Shown: positions 50,591-59,176 of the stretch, piece by piece
How positions within the stretch are numbered: the first letter of the stretch is position 1
Layout: the number at the start of each line of letters is the position of its first letter
From: Jatrophihabitans sp035642535
GTDB taxonomy: Bacteria > Actinomycetota > Actinomycetes > Mycobacteriales > Jatrophihabitantaceae
Direction of reading: 5' to 3'
Assembly (NCBI GenBank): GCA_035642535.1
Contig: DASQSE010000094.1
Span: 28,608 to 92,607 of the forward strand
Length of the DNA: 64,000 nt
The notes under the pieces: model-generated
Seen by the model: the letters and a program-made list of their open reading frames with translations, nothing else
Database searches by the model: none
What the model was told of the DNA's origin: nothing
Position numbers and translations under genes: made by a program

Positions 50591-51072
50591 CGAAGGTCAA
50601 GCCGAAGCCGAAGGGTCTCGACCGGCCGAGCACGACACGCGCGATCAAGCTGATGTCGCGCGTCAACACGCGCGTCTACCGGATCACGGGCGGCCGACTC
50701 GGCAGGAAGTGGCGCATCGGCGCCGGCTTCCGCAAGCCGGTGCCGATCTGCCTGCTGACGACGACCGGACGCAAGACGGGTGAGCCGCGCACCGTTCCGC
50801 TGTGCTACCTCTCGGACGGCGACCGGATCGTGTTCGCTGCCTCGCAGGGCGGGCTGCCGGCGAATCCGCAGTGGTACTACAACGTCAAGGCCAACCCTGG
50901 AGTCGAGATCGAGATCGGCAGGCGCCGGCTGCGCTGCACCGCGCGCGTCGCCACGGCCGACGAGCGCGCCGCGCTGTGGCCGCGGTTGGTGGCGATGTAC
51001 GCGGACTACGCGTCCTACCAGTCTTGGACCGAGCGCGAGATCCCGGTCGTCATCTGCGAACCAATTGGTTGA
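50587..51072 (+). CDS. F420-dependent (deazaflavin) nitroreductase family protein
   Basis: A 161-residue Ddn-family split-barrel protein. The signature is ICLLTTTGRKTGEPRTVPLC near residue 55 and NPQWYYNVKANPGVEIEIG after it, with WPRLVAMYADYASYQSWTER at the C-terminus. Members bind F420 and reduce quinones, enones or nitro compounds. The first 25 residues are basic and Pro-rich, as in membrane-associated Ddn proteins. Coupled to the SnoaL-like gene upstream. Confidence 0.9.
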   Translation: MTKVKPKPKGLDRPSTTRAIKLMSRVNTRVYRITGGRLGRKWRIGAGFRKPVPICLLTTTGRKTGEPRTVPLCYLSDGDRIVFAASQGGLPANPQWYYNVKANPGVEIEIGRRRLRCTARVATADERAALWPRLVAMYADYASYQSWTEREIPVVICEPIG

Positions 51073-51093
51073 CGCCCCCGACACGATGAGACG

Positions 51094-51822
51094 ATGCCAG
51101 AAGACTTCTTCGGGGCCGACGTCGCGCCGCGATACGACGCCCGCCTCGGCGCGATGGGTGACCCCGCCGTCATCGAGCCGACCGTCGACTTCCTCGTCGA
51201 GCACGCGCGCGGGGGCGCCGCGCTCGAGTTGGGGATAGGCACCGGACGCATCGCAGTGCCGCTGCACCAGCGCGGCGTACCCGTGCACGGCATCGACCTG
51301 TCCGAGGCGATGCTCGCGGAACTGCGTGCGAAGCCCGGCGCCGAGGGCATCGACGTCGCGGTCGGCGACTTCGCGCACACGACGGTGGAGGGCCGGTTCA
51401 CGCTCACCTACCTCGTGTTCAACACGATCCAGAATCTGACCAGCCAGGGGGAGCAGGTCGCGTGCTTTCGCAACGTCGCAGACCACCTGGAGACTGGTGG
51501 GCGATTCGTGATCGAGGTCCGCGTCCCCGACCTGCAGCGGCTGCCGAAGGGCGAGACGTGTCGCCCGATCGAGGTGCGCGACGACTATGTCGGCTTCGAC
51601 GAAATTGACGTGGCGGAGCAGCGCATGGTCTCGCACCACTTGCGGTTGCACGACGGACAATTCGAGCGGCATTCCGTCCCGTTCCGCTACGTATGGCCGG
51701 CCGAGCTCGACCTCATGGCGCAGCTCGCCGGCATGCGCCCGATCGAGCGCTGGGCCGACTGGCATCGGGCGCCGTTCACCAGCAAGAGCGGGCAGCTCGT
51801 CGCGGTGTGGGAGAAGCGCTGA
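51094..51822 (+). CDS. Class I SAM-dependent methyltransferase
   Basis: A 242-residue methyltransferase with motif I ALELGIGTGRIAVPL, motif II acidic residue in VHGIDLSEAMLAELR, and VAVGDFAHTTVEGRFTLTYL. The C-terminal half is a typical substrate-binding region with no distinctive motif. Substrate is unknown. It lies 21 bp after the Ddn-like gene and could be the last gene of that unit. No Shine-Dalgarno is obvious before ATG 51094. Confidence 0.87.
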   Translation: MPEDFFGADVAPRYDARLGAMGDPAVIEPTVDFLVEHARGGAALELGIGTGRIAVPLHQRGVPVHGIDLSEAMLAELRAKPGAEGIDVAVGDFAHTTVEGRFTLTYLVFNTIQNLTSQGEQVACFRNVADHLETGGRFVIEVRVPDLQRLPKGETCRPIEVRDDYVGFDEIDVAEQRMVSHHLRLHDGQFERHSVPFRYVWPAELDLMAQLAGMRPIERWADWHRAPFTSKSGQLVAVWEKR

Positions 51823-51894
51823 CCCCGTTCATGGTGTTTACGCACGGGTGCGGTAAGACTTGGCTGTCCGGCGAACTCCCAGATAGGAGAGAGC

Positions 51895-52419
51895 GTGAGC
51901 CGCAACCCGTACGAAGATCTGCCGAAGGTCGCCAGCTTCGAACTGCGCAGCAATGACGTCGCCGATGGCCAGACGCTGGCCAGTAGGCACGTGTCGGGCG
52001 TGATGGGCGCGGGCGGCGAGGACGTCTCGCCACACGTCGCATGGTCAGGTGCTCCGGACGGCACGCAGAGCTATGCGGTCACGATCTACGACCCGGATGC
52101 CCCGACCGCCAGCGGCTTCTGGCACTGGGCGGCGTTCAACATCCCGGCCGATGTCAGCGAGTTGGCAAGCAACGCGAGCGCGGACGGGATGCCGGGCGGG
52201 GTCGTCCAGCTCAAGAACGACGGCGGCACGGTCGGCTTCATCGGCGCCGCTCCCCCGCCCGGCCACGGCCCGCACCACTACTGGGTCGTCGTGCACGCCG
52301 TGGACGTGCCGAGCCTCGACATCCCGGCCGACGGTTCCTGCGCCTACCTCGGCTTCAACCTCTTCATGCACACCCTCGGGCGAGCGACGCTCGTCCCTGT
52401 CTACGAAGTGCCTGCATGA
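51895..52419 (+). CDS. YbhB/YbcL family (PEBP, Raf-kinase-inhibitor-like) protein
   Basis: A 174-residue phosphatidylethanolamine-binding-protein fold. Motifs: GGEDVSPHVAWSGAP (the D-x-S-P ligand-pocket loop), VTIYDPDAPTASGFWHWAAF, and GPHHYWVVVHAVD. There is no signal sequence, so it is cytoplasmic. Function in bacteria is poorly defined. GTG 51895 has GGAGAG just upstream. Its stop overlaps the mscR ATG (ATGA). Confidence 0.92.
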   Translation: MSRNPYEDLPKVASFELRSNDVADGQTLASRHVSGVMGAGGEDVSPHVAWSGAPDGTQSYAVTIYDPDAPTASGFWHWAAFNIPADVSELASNASADGMPGGVVQLKNDGGTVGFIGAAPPPGHGPHHYWVVVHAVDVPSLDIPADGSCAYLGFNLFMHTLGRATLVPVYEVPA

Positions 52420-53510
52420 GCCAGCAGGTGCGCGGCGCGATCGCGCGCAGCGTCAAGGCGCCAGTCGAGGTCGTGACGATCAACGTCCCCGATCCGGGGC
52501 CGGGCGAGGCCGTGGTGCGGGTGCAGGCCTGCGGCGTCTGCCACACCGACCTGCACTACCGCGAGGGCGGCATCAACGACGACTTCCCATTCCTGCTCGG
52601 GCACGAGGCCGCCGGTGTCGTCGAATCAGTCGGCGTCGGCGTGGACGAGATCGCACCGGGCGACTTCGTGATCCTGAACTGGCGCGCGGTATGCGGGCAG
52701 TGCCGGGCATGCGGACGTGGCGAGCCGCAGTACTGCTTCAACACGCACAACGCCACGCAGAAGATGACGCTCGACGACGGCACCGAGCTGTCGCCCGCGC
52801 TCGGCATCGGGGCGTTCGCGGCGAAGACGCTCGTCGCGGCGGGCCAGTGCACGAAGGTCGACGCGGACGCGCCGCCGGAAGTGGCCGGGCTGCTCGGCTG
52901 CGGCGTGATGGCCGGACTCGGCGCGGCGATGAACACCGGCGGTATCCGGCGCGGGCAGAGCATCGCGGTGATCGGCTGCGGTGGTGTCGGCTGCGCGGCG
53001 ATCGCCGGCGCCCGGCTCGTCGGAGCGGCGAAGATCATCGCGATCGACGTCGACGAGCGGAAACTGTGGACCGCGAAGCAGTTCGGCGCCACGCACACCA
53101 TCGACTCCAAGGACAAGGACGTCGACACGGTCGTGCGCGCGATCCAGAACCTCACCAACGGGCACGGCGCGGACGTCGTCGTCGACGCGGTCGGCCGGGT
53201 GGAGACGTTCAAGCAGGCGTTCTACGGACGCGACCTCGCCGGCACGGCAGTCCTTGTCGGCGTCCCCACCCCGGAGATGGCGCTCGACCTGCCGTTGATC
53301 GACGTGTTCAGCCGGGGCGGCGCGGTGAAGTCGTCCTGGTACGGCGACTGCCTGCCGTCCCGCGACTTCCCGATGCTGATCGACCTGTTCCAACAGGGTC
53401 GGCTGCCGCTGGACAAGTTCGTCAGCGAAACGATCGAGTTGGACGAGATCGAGGCGGCGTTCGAGAAGATGCACAAGGGCGAGGTGCTGCGCTCCGTCGT
53501 GGTCCTGTAA
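52416..53510 (+). CDS. mscR: S-(hydroxymethyl)mycothiol dehydrogenase / mycothiol-dependent aldehyde reductase
   Basis: Zinc alcohol dehydrogenase of class III that detoxifies formaldehyde and S-nitrosomycothiol with mycothiol as carrier. The catalytic zinc motifs are ACGVCHTDLHYREGG and LLGHEAAGVVE; the structural zinc loop is CGQCRACGRGEPQYC; the NAD motif is AVIGCGGVGCAAI. It follows M. tuberculosis MscR/AdhE2 (Rv2259) closely throughout, for example VILNWRAVCGQCRAC and LKSSWYGDCLP-like KSSWYGDCLPSRDF. 364 residues. Implies mycothiol in this organism. Confidence 0.92.
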   Translation: MSQQVRGAIARSVKAPVEVVTINVPDPGPGEAVVRVQACGVCHTDLHYREGGINDDFPFLLGHEAAGVVESVGVGVDEIAPGDFVILNWRAVCGQCRACGRGEPQYCFNTHNATQKMTLDDGTELSPALGIGAFAAKTLVAAGQCTKVDADAPPEVAGLLGCGVMAGLGAAMNTGGIRRGQSIAVIGCGGVGCAAIAGARLVGAAKIIAIDVDERKLWTAKQFGATHTIDSKDKDVDTVVRAIQNLTNGHGADVVVDAVGRVETFKQAFYGRDLAGTAVLVGVPTPEMALDLPLIDVFSRGGAVKSSWYGDCLPSRDFPMLIDLFQQGRLPLDKFVSETIELDEIEAAFEKMHKGEVLRSVVVL

Positions 53511-53560
53511 CCCGCTCGCCCGACCAAACCTCCGCGGGCCCCCGGTGGCGTAGTAAGGGT

Positions 53561-54097
53561 GTGAGCGAGGCGCTGCTCGGGGAGGGGACGTTGTCGGTCG
53601 GCGATGCGCCCACGGAACCGGACCTCGAGGACGCCTTCGACGCCTGGGTCGCGCCGCATCTGCCGGTCTTGTCCGCATTGGCGATCCACCAGGTCGGCGC
53701 CGCCGCCGCCGATGACGTCGTGCAGGAAACGCTGCTGCGTGCCTGGCAGCGGCGCGAGACCTTCGACCCGGCGCGCGGCTCGCCGAGAGCATGGCTGGTC
53801 GGCGTTCTGATCGACCGCAGCCGCCGGCACCGAGTGCGCGTTCGGCCGTTCAGCCGAGCCATGCCCGCCGGCAACCCCGAGCCTCAGGCATCCGATGCCA
53901 CCTCTCGGCTCGACGTCGAGCGTGCGGTGCGGCGGCTGCCCGCGCGGCAACGGCAGACCGTCGTGCTGCATTACCTTGCCGACCTGCCGGTGGCCGAGGT
54001 AGCGGGATTGCTTCGCATCACCGAGGGCGCAGTGAAGGCGCAACTGCACGACGCCCGTGCCAAGCTACGGCTGCTGCTGGAGAACACCGATGACTGA
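53561..54097 (+). CDS. ECF-type RNA polymerase sigma factor
   Basis: A 178-residue sigma-70 family factor with only regions 2 and 4. Region 2: ADDVVQETLLRAWQRRETFD; region 4: RLPARQRQTVVLHYLADLPV and EVAGLLRITEGAVKAQLHDA. GTG 53561 is preceded by TAGTAA. It overlaps the next gene by 8 bp. The target regulon is unknown; the position after mscR suggests, weakly, a stress response. Confidence 0.92.
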   Translation: MSEALLGEGTLSVGDAPTEPDLEDAFDAWVAPHLPVLSALAIHQVGAAAADDVVQETLLRAWQRRETFDPARGSPRAWLVGVLIDRSRRHRVRVRPFSRAMPAGNPEPQASDATSRLDVERAVRRLPARQRQTVVLHYLADLPVAEVAGLLRITEGAVKAQLHDARAKLRLLLENTDD

Positions 54098-55220
54098 CGA
54101 CGATCGCATCGACGAACTGCTGCGCGAATGGGGATCGGCACAGCGCGCGAGTGCTCCCGAGGTTCGACCTACGCCGGACACCCAACCGGAGCTGCATCGC
54201 CGCCGCTGGATCGCAATGCTCTCGGCAGCCGCGTTGGTCATCGCCTTGGCAATTGCCCTGGTGCTCGCCAACAACGAGACCAATCCCAAACCGGCGGGCG
54301 CGCCGACCTCGCCCGTCCTGACATCGCCGCCGCCTCCTGCCCAGAAGGACACGCAGCAGGTCACCTACCACCATCTCGCGATCACCGTCGCGGCCAGTTG
54401 GCCGATTAACGACCAGCAATGCGGCAGTCCACGAAGCGACACCGTGCTGGTGCCCGAGGCCATTGCTTTGTGCCAGGCCCCACCGAAGCCCGGCGCGACC
54501 TGGGCGGAATTCGGCCCCGACGCCGAGAACTTCTCGCCGGAGAAGGACGCCAGCCGTGCAGACATCACTGTCGACGGTGCGCCGGCGACGAAGTGGACGT
54601 ACGAGTCGCACGGCGACACAACCTTGGTGATCGACGTGCCGACCGCCGCCGCCGCCGTCTCGATCACGTCTCCGAGTCGCGACGAGGCCGCCCGGCTCGC
54701 AGCGACCCTGCAGGTCGTCGATGTGGACGCCCACGGCTGTATCGTGGAGCAGCCCTACCGACCGCTCAAGGACACGCCGCCGCCGAAGGTGCCGGGCGCG
54801 AACAGTGAACTCATTCCGGGCGGGCCCACGTCGCTTGCCGTATGCGAGTACGACGGCTCGCTGCTCGGCGGCTCGGGCGTCGTCACGGGCGATGAGCTCG
54901 CGGGCGATCTGGCCACGCTGCGCGGCCTCGATGCCGGGCTGTCCCGACAGGACGCGAACGACTACGACCCGGTACTGTGCACAGCTCCCCAGGACCTCTC
55001 CGCGGCAGTCGACAAGCAGGGCGGGCAGTGGTTCGCACTGCTCGTCCACTACGCCTCCGGCTCGACGCTCACACTGCACGTCCGAGTCGGGCTCTGCGGC
55101 GACCTTGGCGTCAGCAACGGGGCGGTGACGGCGCAATCGGGCCTGCAGCTGGCCGAACTCGTGTTTCGCGTCTCGCACGTCGCCGGCGGCTCCGCCGGAC
55201 ACCTGCACCCGGCGCAGTAG
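54090..55220 (+). CDS. Single-pass membrane protein, putative anti-sigma factor partner
   Basis: A 376-residue protein with a short cytoplasmic N-terminus (TDDDRIDELLREWGSAQRAS), a membrane segment near residues 40-62 (AMLSAAALVIALAIALVLAN), a Pro-rich linker and a large outer domain with several Cys. The zinc motif HxxxCxxC of ZAS anti-sigma factors is absent. Overlap with the sigma gene and the RIDELLREWG helix, seen in many membrane proteins co-encoded with ECF factors, suggest it controls that sigma factor. I do not recognise the outer domain. Confidence 0.75.
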   Translation: MTDDDRIDELLREWGSAQRASAPEVRPTPDTQPELHRRRWIAMLSAAALVIALAIALVLANNETNPKPAGAPTSPVLTSPPPPAQKDTQQVTYHHLAITVAASWPINDQQCGSPRSDTVLVPEAIALCQAPPKPGATWAEFGPDAENFSPEKDASRADITVDGAPATKWTYESHGDTTLVIDVPTAAAAVSITSPSRDEAARLAATLQVVDVDAHGCIVEQPYRPLKDTPPPKVPGANSELIPGGPTSLAVCEYDGSLLGGSGVVTGDELAGDLATLRGLDAGLSRQDANDYDPVLCTAPQDLSAAVDKQGGQWFALLVHYASGSTLTLHVRVGLCGDLGVSNGAVTAQSGLQLAELVFRVSHVAGGSAGHLHPAQ

Positions 55221-55221
55221 C

Positions 55222-56085
55222 TCAGTCGGCGGCGCTCAGCGCCTCGACGTCCTCGCGGCTCAGCCGCTGGTAGAGATCGGCGGCTCCCATGTTCTCCTCG
55301 AGGTGCGCAACCGAGGAGGTGCCCGGGATCGGCAGCACCACCTGCGCCCGCGCGAGCAGCCACGCCAGCGCCACCTGCGCAGCAGTCGCGTCGTACTTCT
55401 TCGCGATGTCGTCGACGACCTCGCCCGGCTCGGCGAGTCGGCCCGCCGCGATCGGGAACCACGGGATGAAGCCGATGCCCTCGCGCGTGCAGTAGTCGAG
55501 GACGTCCTCGGACTTGCGGTTCGTCAGGTTGTAGAGGTTCTGCACGGTCGCGATTTCGGTGAGTTCGCGCACCCGCTCGATGTCTTCGATCGACACCTCG
55601 GAGAGTCCGATCGCGCCGATCTTGCCCTCGTCCCGCAGCTCGACGAGTGCACCGATCTGGTCGGCGAGCGGCACCTTCGAGTCGATGCGGTGCAGCTGGA
55701 ACAAGTCGATGCGGTCGAGGCCCAGGCGGCGCAGGCTCAGCTCGGCCTCCTGGCGCAGGTACTCCGGACGGCCGACCGCCAGCCACACGTCGGGGCCGTG
55801 CCGCACCAAGCCCGCCTTGGTGGCGATCAGCAGGTTCTCCGGATACGGGTGCAGCGCTTCGCGGATGATCTCCTCGCTGACGTACGGACCGTACGAGTCC
55901 GCGGTGTCGATCAGGTCGACGCCGAGGTCTACGGCCCGGCGGAGCACCCGAACGCACTCGGCCCGGTCGGCCGGCTCGCCCCAGATACCGCGGCCGGTCA
56001 GGCGCATCGCGCCGAAGCCGAGTCGGTGCACGGAGGTGCCGGCGATCTCGAACGTTCCGGACGCCTGGTTGGTGGTTGCCGTCAT
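55222..56085 (-). CDS. Aldo/keto reductase
   Basis: NADPH-dependent oxidoreductase of 287 residues on a TIM barrel. The catalytic tetrad is visible: Asp/Tyr in LIDTADSYGPYVSEEI, Lys in LLIATKAGLV, and His in DLFQLHRIDSK. The C-terminal cofactor stretch is VVLPIPGTSSVAHLEENM. ATG 56085 has AAGGAG 9 nt upstream; a longer frame to 56118 lacks such a site. Substrate is unknown. It is divergent from the OsmC gene and converges with the sigma-partner gene. Confidence 0.92.
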   Translation of the reverse strand: MTATTNQASGTFEIAGTSVHRLGFGAMRLTGRGIWGEPADRAECVRVLRRAVDLGVDLIDTADSYGPYVSEEIIREALHPYPENLLIATKAGLVRHGPDVWLAVGRPEYLRQEAELSLRRLGLDRIDLFQLHRIDSKVPLADQIGALVELRDEGKIGAIGLSEVSIEDIERVRELTEIATVQNLYNLTNRKSEDVLDYCTREGIGFIPWFPIAAGRLAEPGEVVDDIAKKYDATAAQVALAWLLARAQVVLPIPGTSSVAHLEENMGAADLYQRLSREDVEALSAAD

Positions 56086-56189
56086 CGATACGTCTCCTTC
56101 CGCCCTCGTCCTACCCAACTACAAGGCCCGAACGGACCTTCCGGGCGGGTTCGGTACGTTTGGGTAAGTCGCTCGCCGAAGGAGATCGC

Positions 56190-56630
56190 ATGCCCACTCG
56201 TACCGCGCGCACCGCCTGGAACGGCACGCTGCAGGAAGGATCGGGGCAGGTAGAGCTCTCCAGTTCGAAGGTGGGCACGTACGACGTGTCCTTCCCGCGG
56301 CGCGCCGCCGACGACGCAGACGGGGTGACGAGCCCGGAGGAGATGATCGCCGCGGCGCACTCGGCGTGCTACGCGATGTCGCTGTCCAACGAGATCGCCA
56401 AGGCCGGCGGCACGCCCATCTCGCTCGACGTGCGGGCCGACGTCTCACTGGGCCCCGACCCGGCCGGCGGCCTGCACCTGACCGGCATCGTGCTGACCGT
56501 GCGCGCCGAACTCGACGGGCTCGATGCCGACGGCTTCCAGCAGGCTGCGCAGACCGCCAAGGCCGGCTGCCCGATCAGCAAGGCGCTCGCAGCCGTCGAC
56601 ATCAGCCTGGACGCGGCACTGGAGCAGTAG
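56190..56630 (+). CDS. OsmC family peroxiredoxin-like protein
   Basis: A 146-residue OsmC/Ohr-fold protein that reduces organic hydroperoxides. The two redox cysteines are in AAAHSACYAMSLSNEIAK and TAKAGCPISKALA. ATG 56190 follows AAGGAG 7-8 nt upstream. Divergent from an aldo/keto reductase, which would suit a shared oxidative-stress role (inference). Confidence 0.92.
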   Translation: MPTRTARTAWNGTLQEGSGQVELSSSKVGTYDVSFPRRAADDADGVTSPEEMIAAAHSACYAMSLSNEIAKAGGTPISLDVRADVSLGPDPAGGLHLTGIVLTVRAELDGLDADGFQQAAQTAKAGCPISKALAAVDISLDAALEQ

Positions 56631-56636
56631 GGCGGC

Positions 56637-57440
56637 GTGTCTGCCGAGTTCTCGGCCGTCACCGCGCTCACCGCAGATTCCGCGGGCCGGTTCAGCGGCG
56701 CGATCGATCCGGGTTGGACGATCGACGGCCGGCCGAACGGGGGCTATCTGCTCGCGATGCTCGGCCGCGCCGCTACGGCCGTCGGCCCGCATGCGCACGT
56801 CATCGCCGCGAGCGCGCACTACCTGCGCTCCCCCGAACCGGGGCCGGTCGTCGTCGACGCCGAGGTGCTGCGCGCCGGCCGCACGGCCGGCCAGGTGCAC
56901 GCACGCATGGTGCAGGACGGGCAGCCGTGCATCGAGGCGCTGGTGACGACGAGCACGCTCGACACGGACAGCAAGCCGTACTGGACGGACGGCGCGCCGG
57001 AGTTCGGCGGCGCGACGTTAGAGGAGTCGATCCGTCTCCCGCCGGTCAGTCCGGCCGGCTTTCCAGTGTCGATCATGGAGCACGTCGATTTGCGCATCGA
57101 CCCCGACTCGCTCGGCTTCGCCCGCGGCGCCCCGTCCGGGCGCGGTGAACTGCGCGGGTGGCTCGCCCTTCCCGGCGACGAGCCGTTCGACCCCAATTCG
57201 CTGCTCTTCGCGGTGGACGCCTTCCCGCCCGCCACTCTCGACATCGAAACGACCGGCTGGGTTCCCACGCTCGAACTGACGGCTTACGTCCGTGCGTTAC
57301 CGGCGCCCGGCCCCGTCCGGGTCCTGCACAAGGCGAACTTGATCGACGCCGATCGGGTCGACGAGGTGTGTTGGGTGTGGGACAAGACCGGCCGGCTCGT
57401 CGCGCACGGCACGCAGCTTGCCGGTATCCGCTTCGGATAG
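56637..57440 (+). CDS. Acyl-CoA thioesterase family protein (TesB-like double hot-dog)
   Basis: A 267-residue protein with two hot-dog halves. The first contains WTIDGRPNGGYLLAMLGRAA and ASAHYLRSPEPGPVVVDAEV, the second LTAYVRALPAPGPVRVLHKA. The pattern fits the actinobacterial thioesterase family resembling TesB. Substrate is uncertain. GTG 56637 is 6 nt after the OsmC stop, so it may be coupled to it. Confidence 0.82.
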   Translation: MSAEFSAVTALTADSAGRFSGAIDPGWTIDGRPNGGYLLAMLGRAATAVGPHAHVIAASAHYLRSPEPGPVVVDAEVLRAGRTAGQVHARMVQDGQPCIEALVTTSTLDTDSKPYWTDGAPEFGGATLEESIRLPPVSPAGFPVSIMEHVDLRIDPDSLGFARGAPSGRGELRGWLALPGDEPFDPNSLLFAVDAFPPATLDIETTGWVPTLELTAYVRALPAPGPVRVLHKANLIDADRVDEVCWVWDKTGRLVAHGTQLAGIRFG

Positions 57441-57471
57441 CAGGACGTCGGCCGTGGTCTGCAGGACAATG

Positions 57472-58398
57472 ATGACCGTGGAGACCCAACCAGGGCGCAC
57501 CCGCCTCGACACGGGACGCAACTGGCTGGCGCAGAGCCTCGGCGGGCGCGGTTACAAGCGGATCCGCGAAATCGACCTGGATACCCACGCGCTCGCGTTG
57601 TGTGCGCAGCAGGTGCTCTGCACCGTCCCGCTGGTCGTCGCGATGGGCGCCGTCCTGCAACGCACGACGGGCCGCGGCGCGGCGTACTACATCACCCGCT
57701 TCTTCGGGTTGCACGACGACTCCGCCGAAGCCGTCAACCACCTGTTCGCGCGCGACACCTCGATCAGCACCCTCGCATTGGTGCTGTCAATGGCAGTCTC
57801 GCTGGTGCTCTCGACCGGCGTCGCAGCTGTGCAACAACGTGCCTTCGAGCGGATCTGGACGCTGCCGCGGATCGTCAGCTTGCGCTCGTACGCCCGTCAG
57901 CTCAGCTGGGCAGTCATGCTGGGCGGTTATTCGATCATCATGCTCGGGCTGAGCCGACTGGGCCGGGAACTCACCGACGACATCGGCCCGATCGGGCTGC
58001 TCGTGGTCGCGATCTCGCAGGGCATCGGCACGCTGGTCTTCTACTGGTGGTCGCAGCACTGGTTGCTCGCCAGCCGGGTGACGTGGCGGGCGCTACTGCC
58101 CGGCGCGATCGCGGTCGGTGTCCTGACCACGATCGTCTTCCGGCTCACGCGCGTGTTCATGCCGGGGCAAATGACTTGGCCGGTGCGCGCGTACGGGCTG
58201 ATCGGCGGCGTATTCGTCCTGTCCGTGTGGCTGATGGTGCTCTGCACCGTGATCTTCGGCGGTGTGTTGTTCGGGGCGCTGCTGATCGAACGGCGCGCCC
58301 TGGCCGGCACCGACACGGCCTCGCCGCTCACCGACCTCGGGCTGGACTCGGCCGCCGAGGCCGACGAGCTCGGCGACGACGTGCCGCAGCACCGGTGA
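57472..58398 (+). CDS. YihY/BrkB-like integral membrane protein
   Basis: A protein of about 308 residues with roughly six membrane segments, for example LCAQQVLCTVPLVVAMGAVL, STLALVLSMAVSLVLSTGVA and LIGGVFVLSVWLMVLCTVIF. The layout and the charged cytoplasmic ends match the YihY/YhjD/BrkB family, of unknown function. ATG 57472 is chosen over ATG 57469 because AGGA lies 5 nt before it. The C-terminus is acidic. Confidence 0.75.
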   Translation: MTVETQPGRTRLDTGRNWLAQSLGGRGYKRIREIDLDTHALALCAQQVLCTVPLVVAMGAVLQRTTGRGAAYYITRFFGLHDDSAEAVNHLFARDTSISTLALVLSMAVSLVLSTGVAAVQQRAFERIWTLPRIVSLRSYARQLSWAVMLGGYSIIMLGLSRLGRELTDDIGPIGLLVVAISQGIGTLVFYWWSQHWLLASRVTWRALLPGAIAVGVLTTIVFRLTRVFMPGQMTWPVRAYGLIGGVFVLSVWLMVLCTVIFGGVLFGALLIERRALAGTDTASPLTDLGLDSAAEADELGDDVPQHR

Positions 58399-58419
58399 GC
58401 GACGGGCGGTGCGGTGAGG

Positions 58420-58881
58420 ATGGGCGCTCAGAGTGCGGGACTGCTGCTGTTCCGCCGGTCGTCGGACGGCGTCGAGGTGCTGCTCGGGCACATGGGCGGG
58501 CCGTTCTTCGCGCGCCGGGACGCCGGCGCGTGGTCGATCCCGAAGGGCGAATACGACGCGGACGAGCAACCGCTGGCCGCGGCACGGCGCGAGTTCGAAG
58601 AGGAGTTCGGCGCGCCGGCGCCGTCGTCGACGCTGCTGGAACTCGGCACCGTACGGCAGCGCAACGGCAAGCGGGTGACGGCGTGGGCGGTCGAGTCCGA
58701 CTTCGATGCGGCGGCCGTTGTCAGCAACACGTTCGAACTCGAGTGGCCGCCGAGGTCCGGACGGGTGCAGAGCTTTCCGGAGGTCGACCGCGCTGAGTGG
58801 TTCGACGTCGAGACCGCGCGGACGAAGATGGTGGTCGGCCAGGACGCGCTGCTGGACAGGCTCCTCACGAACCTGCAGTGA
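58420..58881 (+). CDS. Nudix hydrolase
   Basis: A 153-residue hydrolase of the diadenosine-polyphosphate type. The Nudix box is complete: G-EYDADEQPLAAA then RREFEEEFGA, matching Gx5Ex7REUxEExGU. The preceding WSIPKGEYDADE is the characteristic entry. The first segment SAGLLLFRRSSDGVEVLLGH fits the family. GTG 58414 two codons earlier is an alternative start. Confidence 0.9.
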   Translation: MGAQSAGLLLFRRSSDGVEVLLGHMGGPFFARRDAGAWSIPKGEYDADEQPLAAARREFEEEFGAPAPSSTLLELGTVRQRNGKRVTAWAVESDFDAAAVVSNTFELEWPPRSGRVQSFPEVDRAEWFDVETARTKMVVGQDALLDRLLTNLQ

Positions 58882-58887
58882 TCAGAG

Positions 58888-59064
58888 CTAGCGCTGATCG
58901 CCGGGCGGGCGGTCGTCGGACGCCGCGGCACCTGTGTCGAAGTCATAGCCGCACCTCGGGCAGCGCTCGAGGCTGCGATCCTCGCGGACCTCGCCGCAGT
59001 GCGGACAGATCACGCCCAGCCAGCACGCCGGGTCGCCGGCCTCCCGCGACAGGTCGTCCTGCAC
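58888..59064 (-). CDS. Small zinc-ribbon protein
   Basis: A 58-residue protein with four cysteines in two knuckles: VICPHCGEVREDRSLERCPRCGYDFDTG, a rubredoxin-like zinc ribbon, followed by an acidic Asp/Pro-rich tail (shown across two parts: VICPHCGEV and ERCPRCGYDFD). GTG 59064 follows GGAG closely. It is preceded by 110 bp that can fold into two alternative hairpins. Function unknown. Confidence 0.65.
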   Translation of the reverse strand: MQDDLSREAGDPACWLGVICPHCGEVREDRSLERCPRCGYDFDTGAAASDDRPPGDQR

Positions 59065-59097
59065 AACTCCAGGGTTGCACGCGGCGCGACACCGCGC

Positions 59098-59169
59098 CTC
59101 TTCCCCTCCGATGTGGGAAGGATTCGGCGTCCCAAGTTGCCCACACCAGAGGGGAAGACGGGAACTTGG
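59098..59169 (-). other. Leader region with two mutually exclusive hairpins
   Basis: Arms 59098-59117 and 59140-59159 match at 17 of 20 positions (CTTCCCCTC... / ...GAGGGGAAG) around a 22-nt loop. A second pair, CCAAGTTGCCC at 59132-59142 and GGGAACTTGG at 59160-59169, overlaps the first. Both cannot form at once. It lies between the agmatinase stop and the zinc-ribbon start. Confidence 0.5.
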
Positions 59170-59176
59170 CCGGCGG

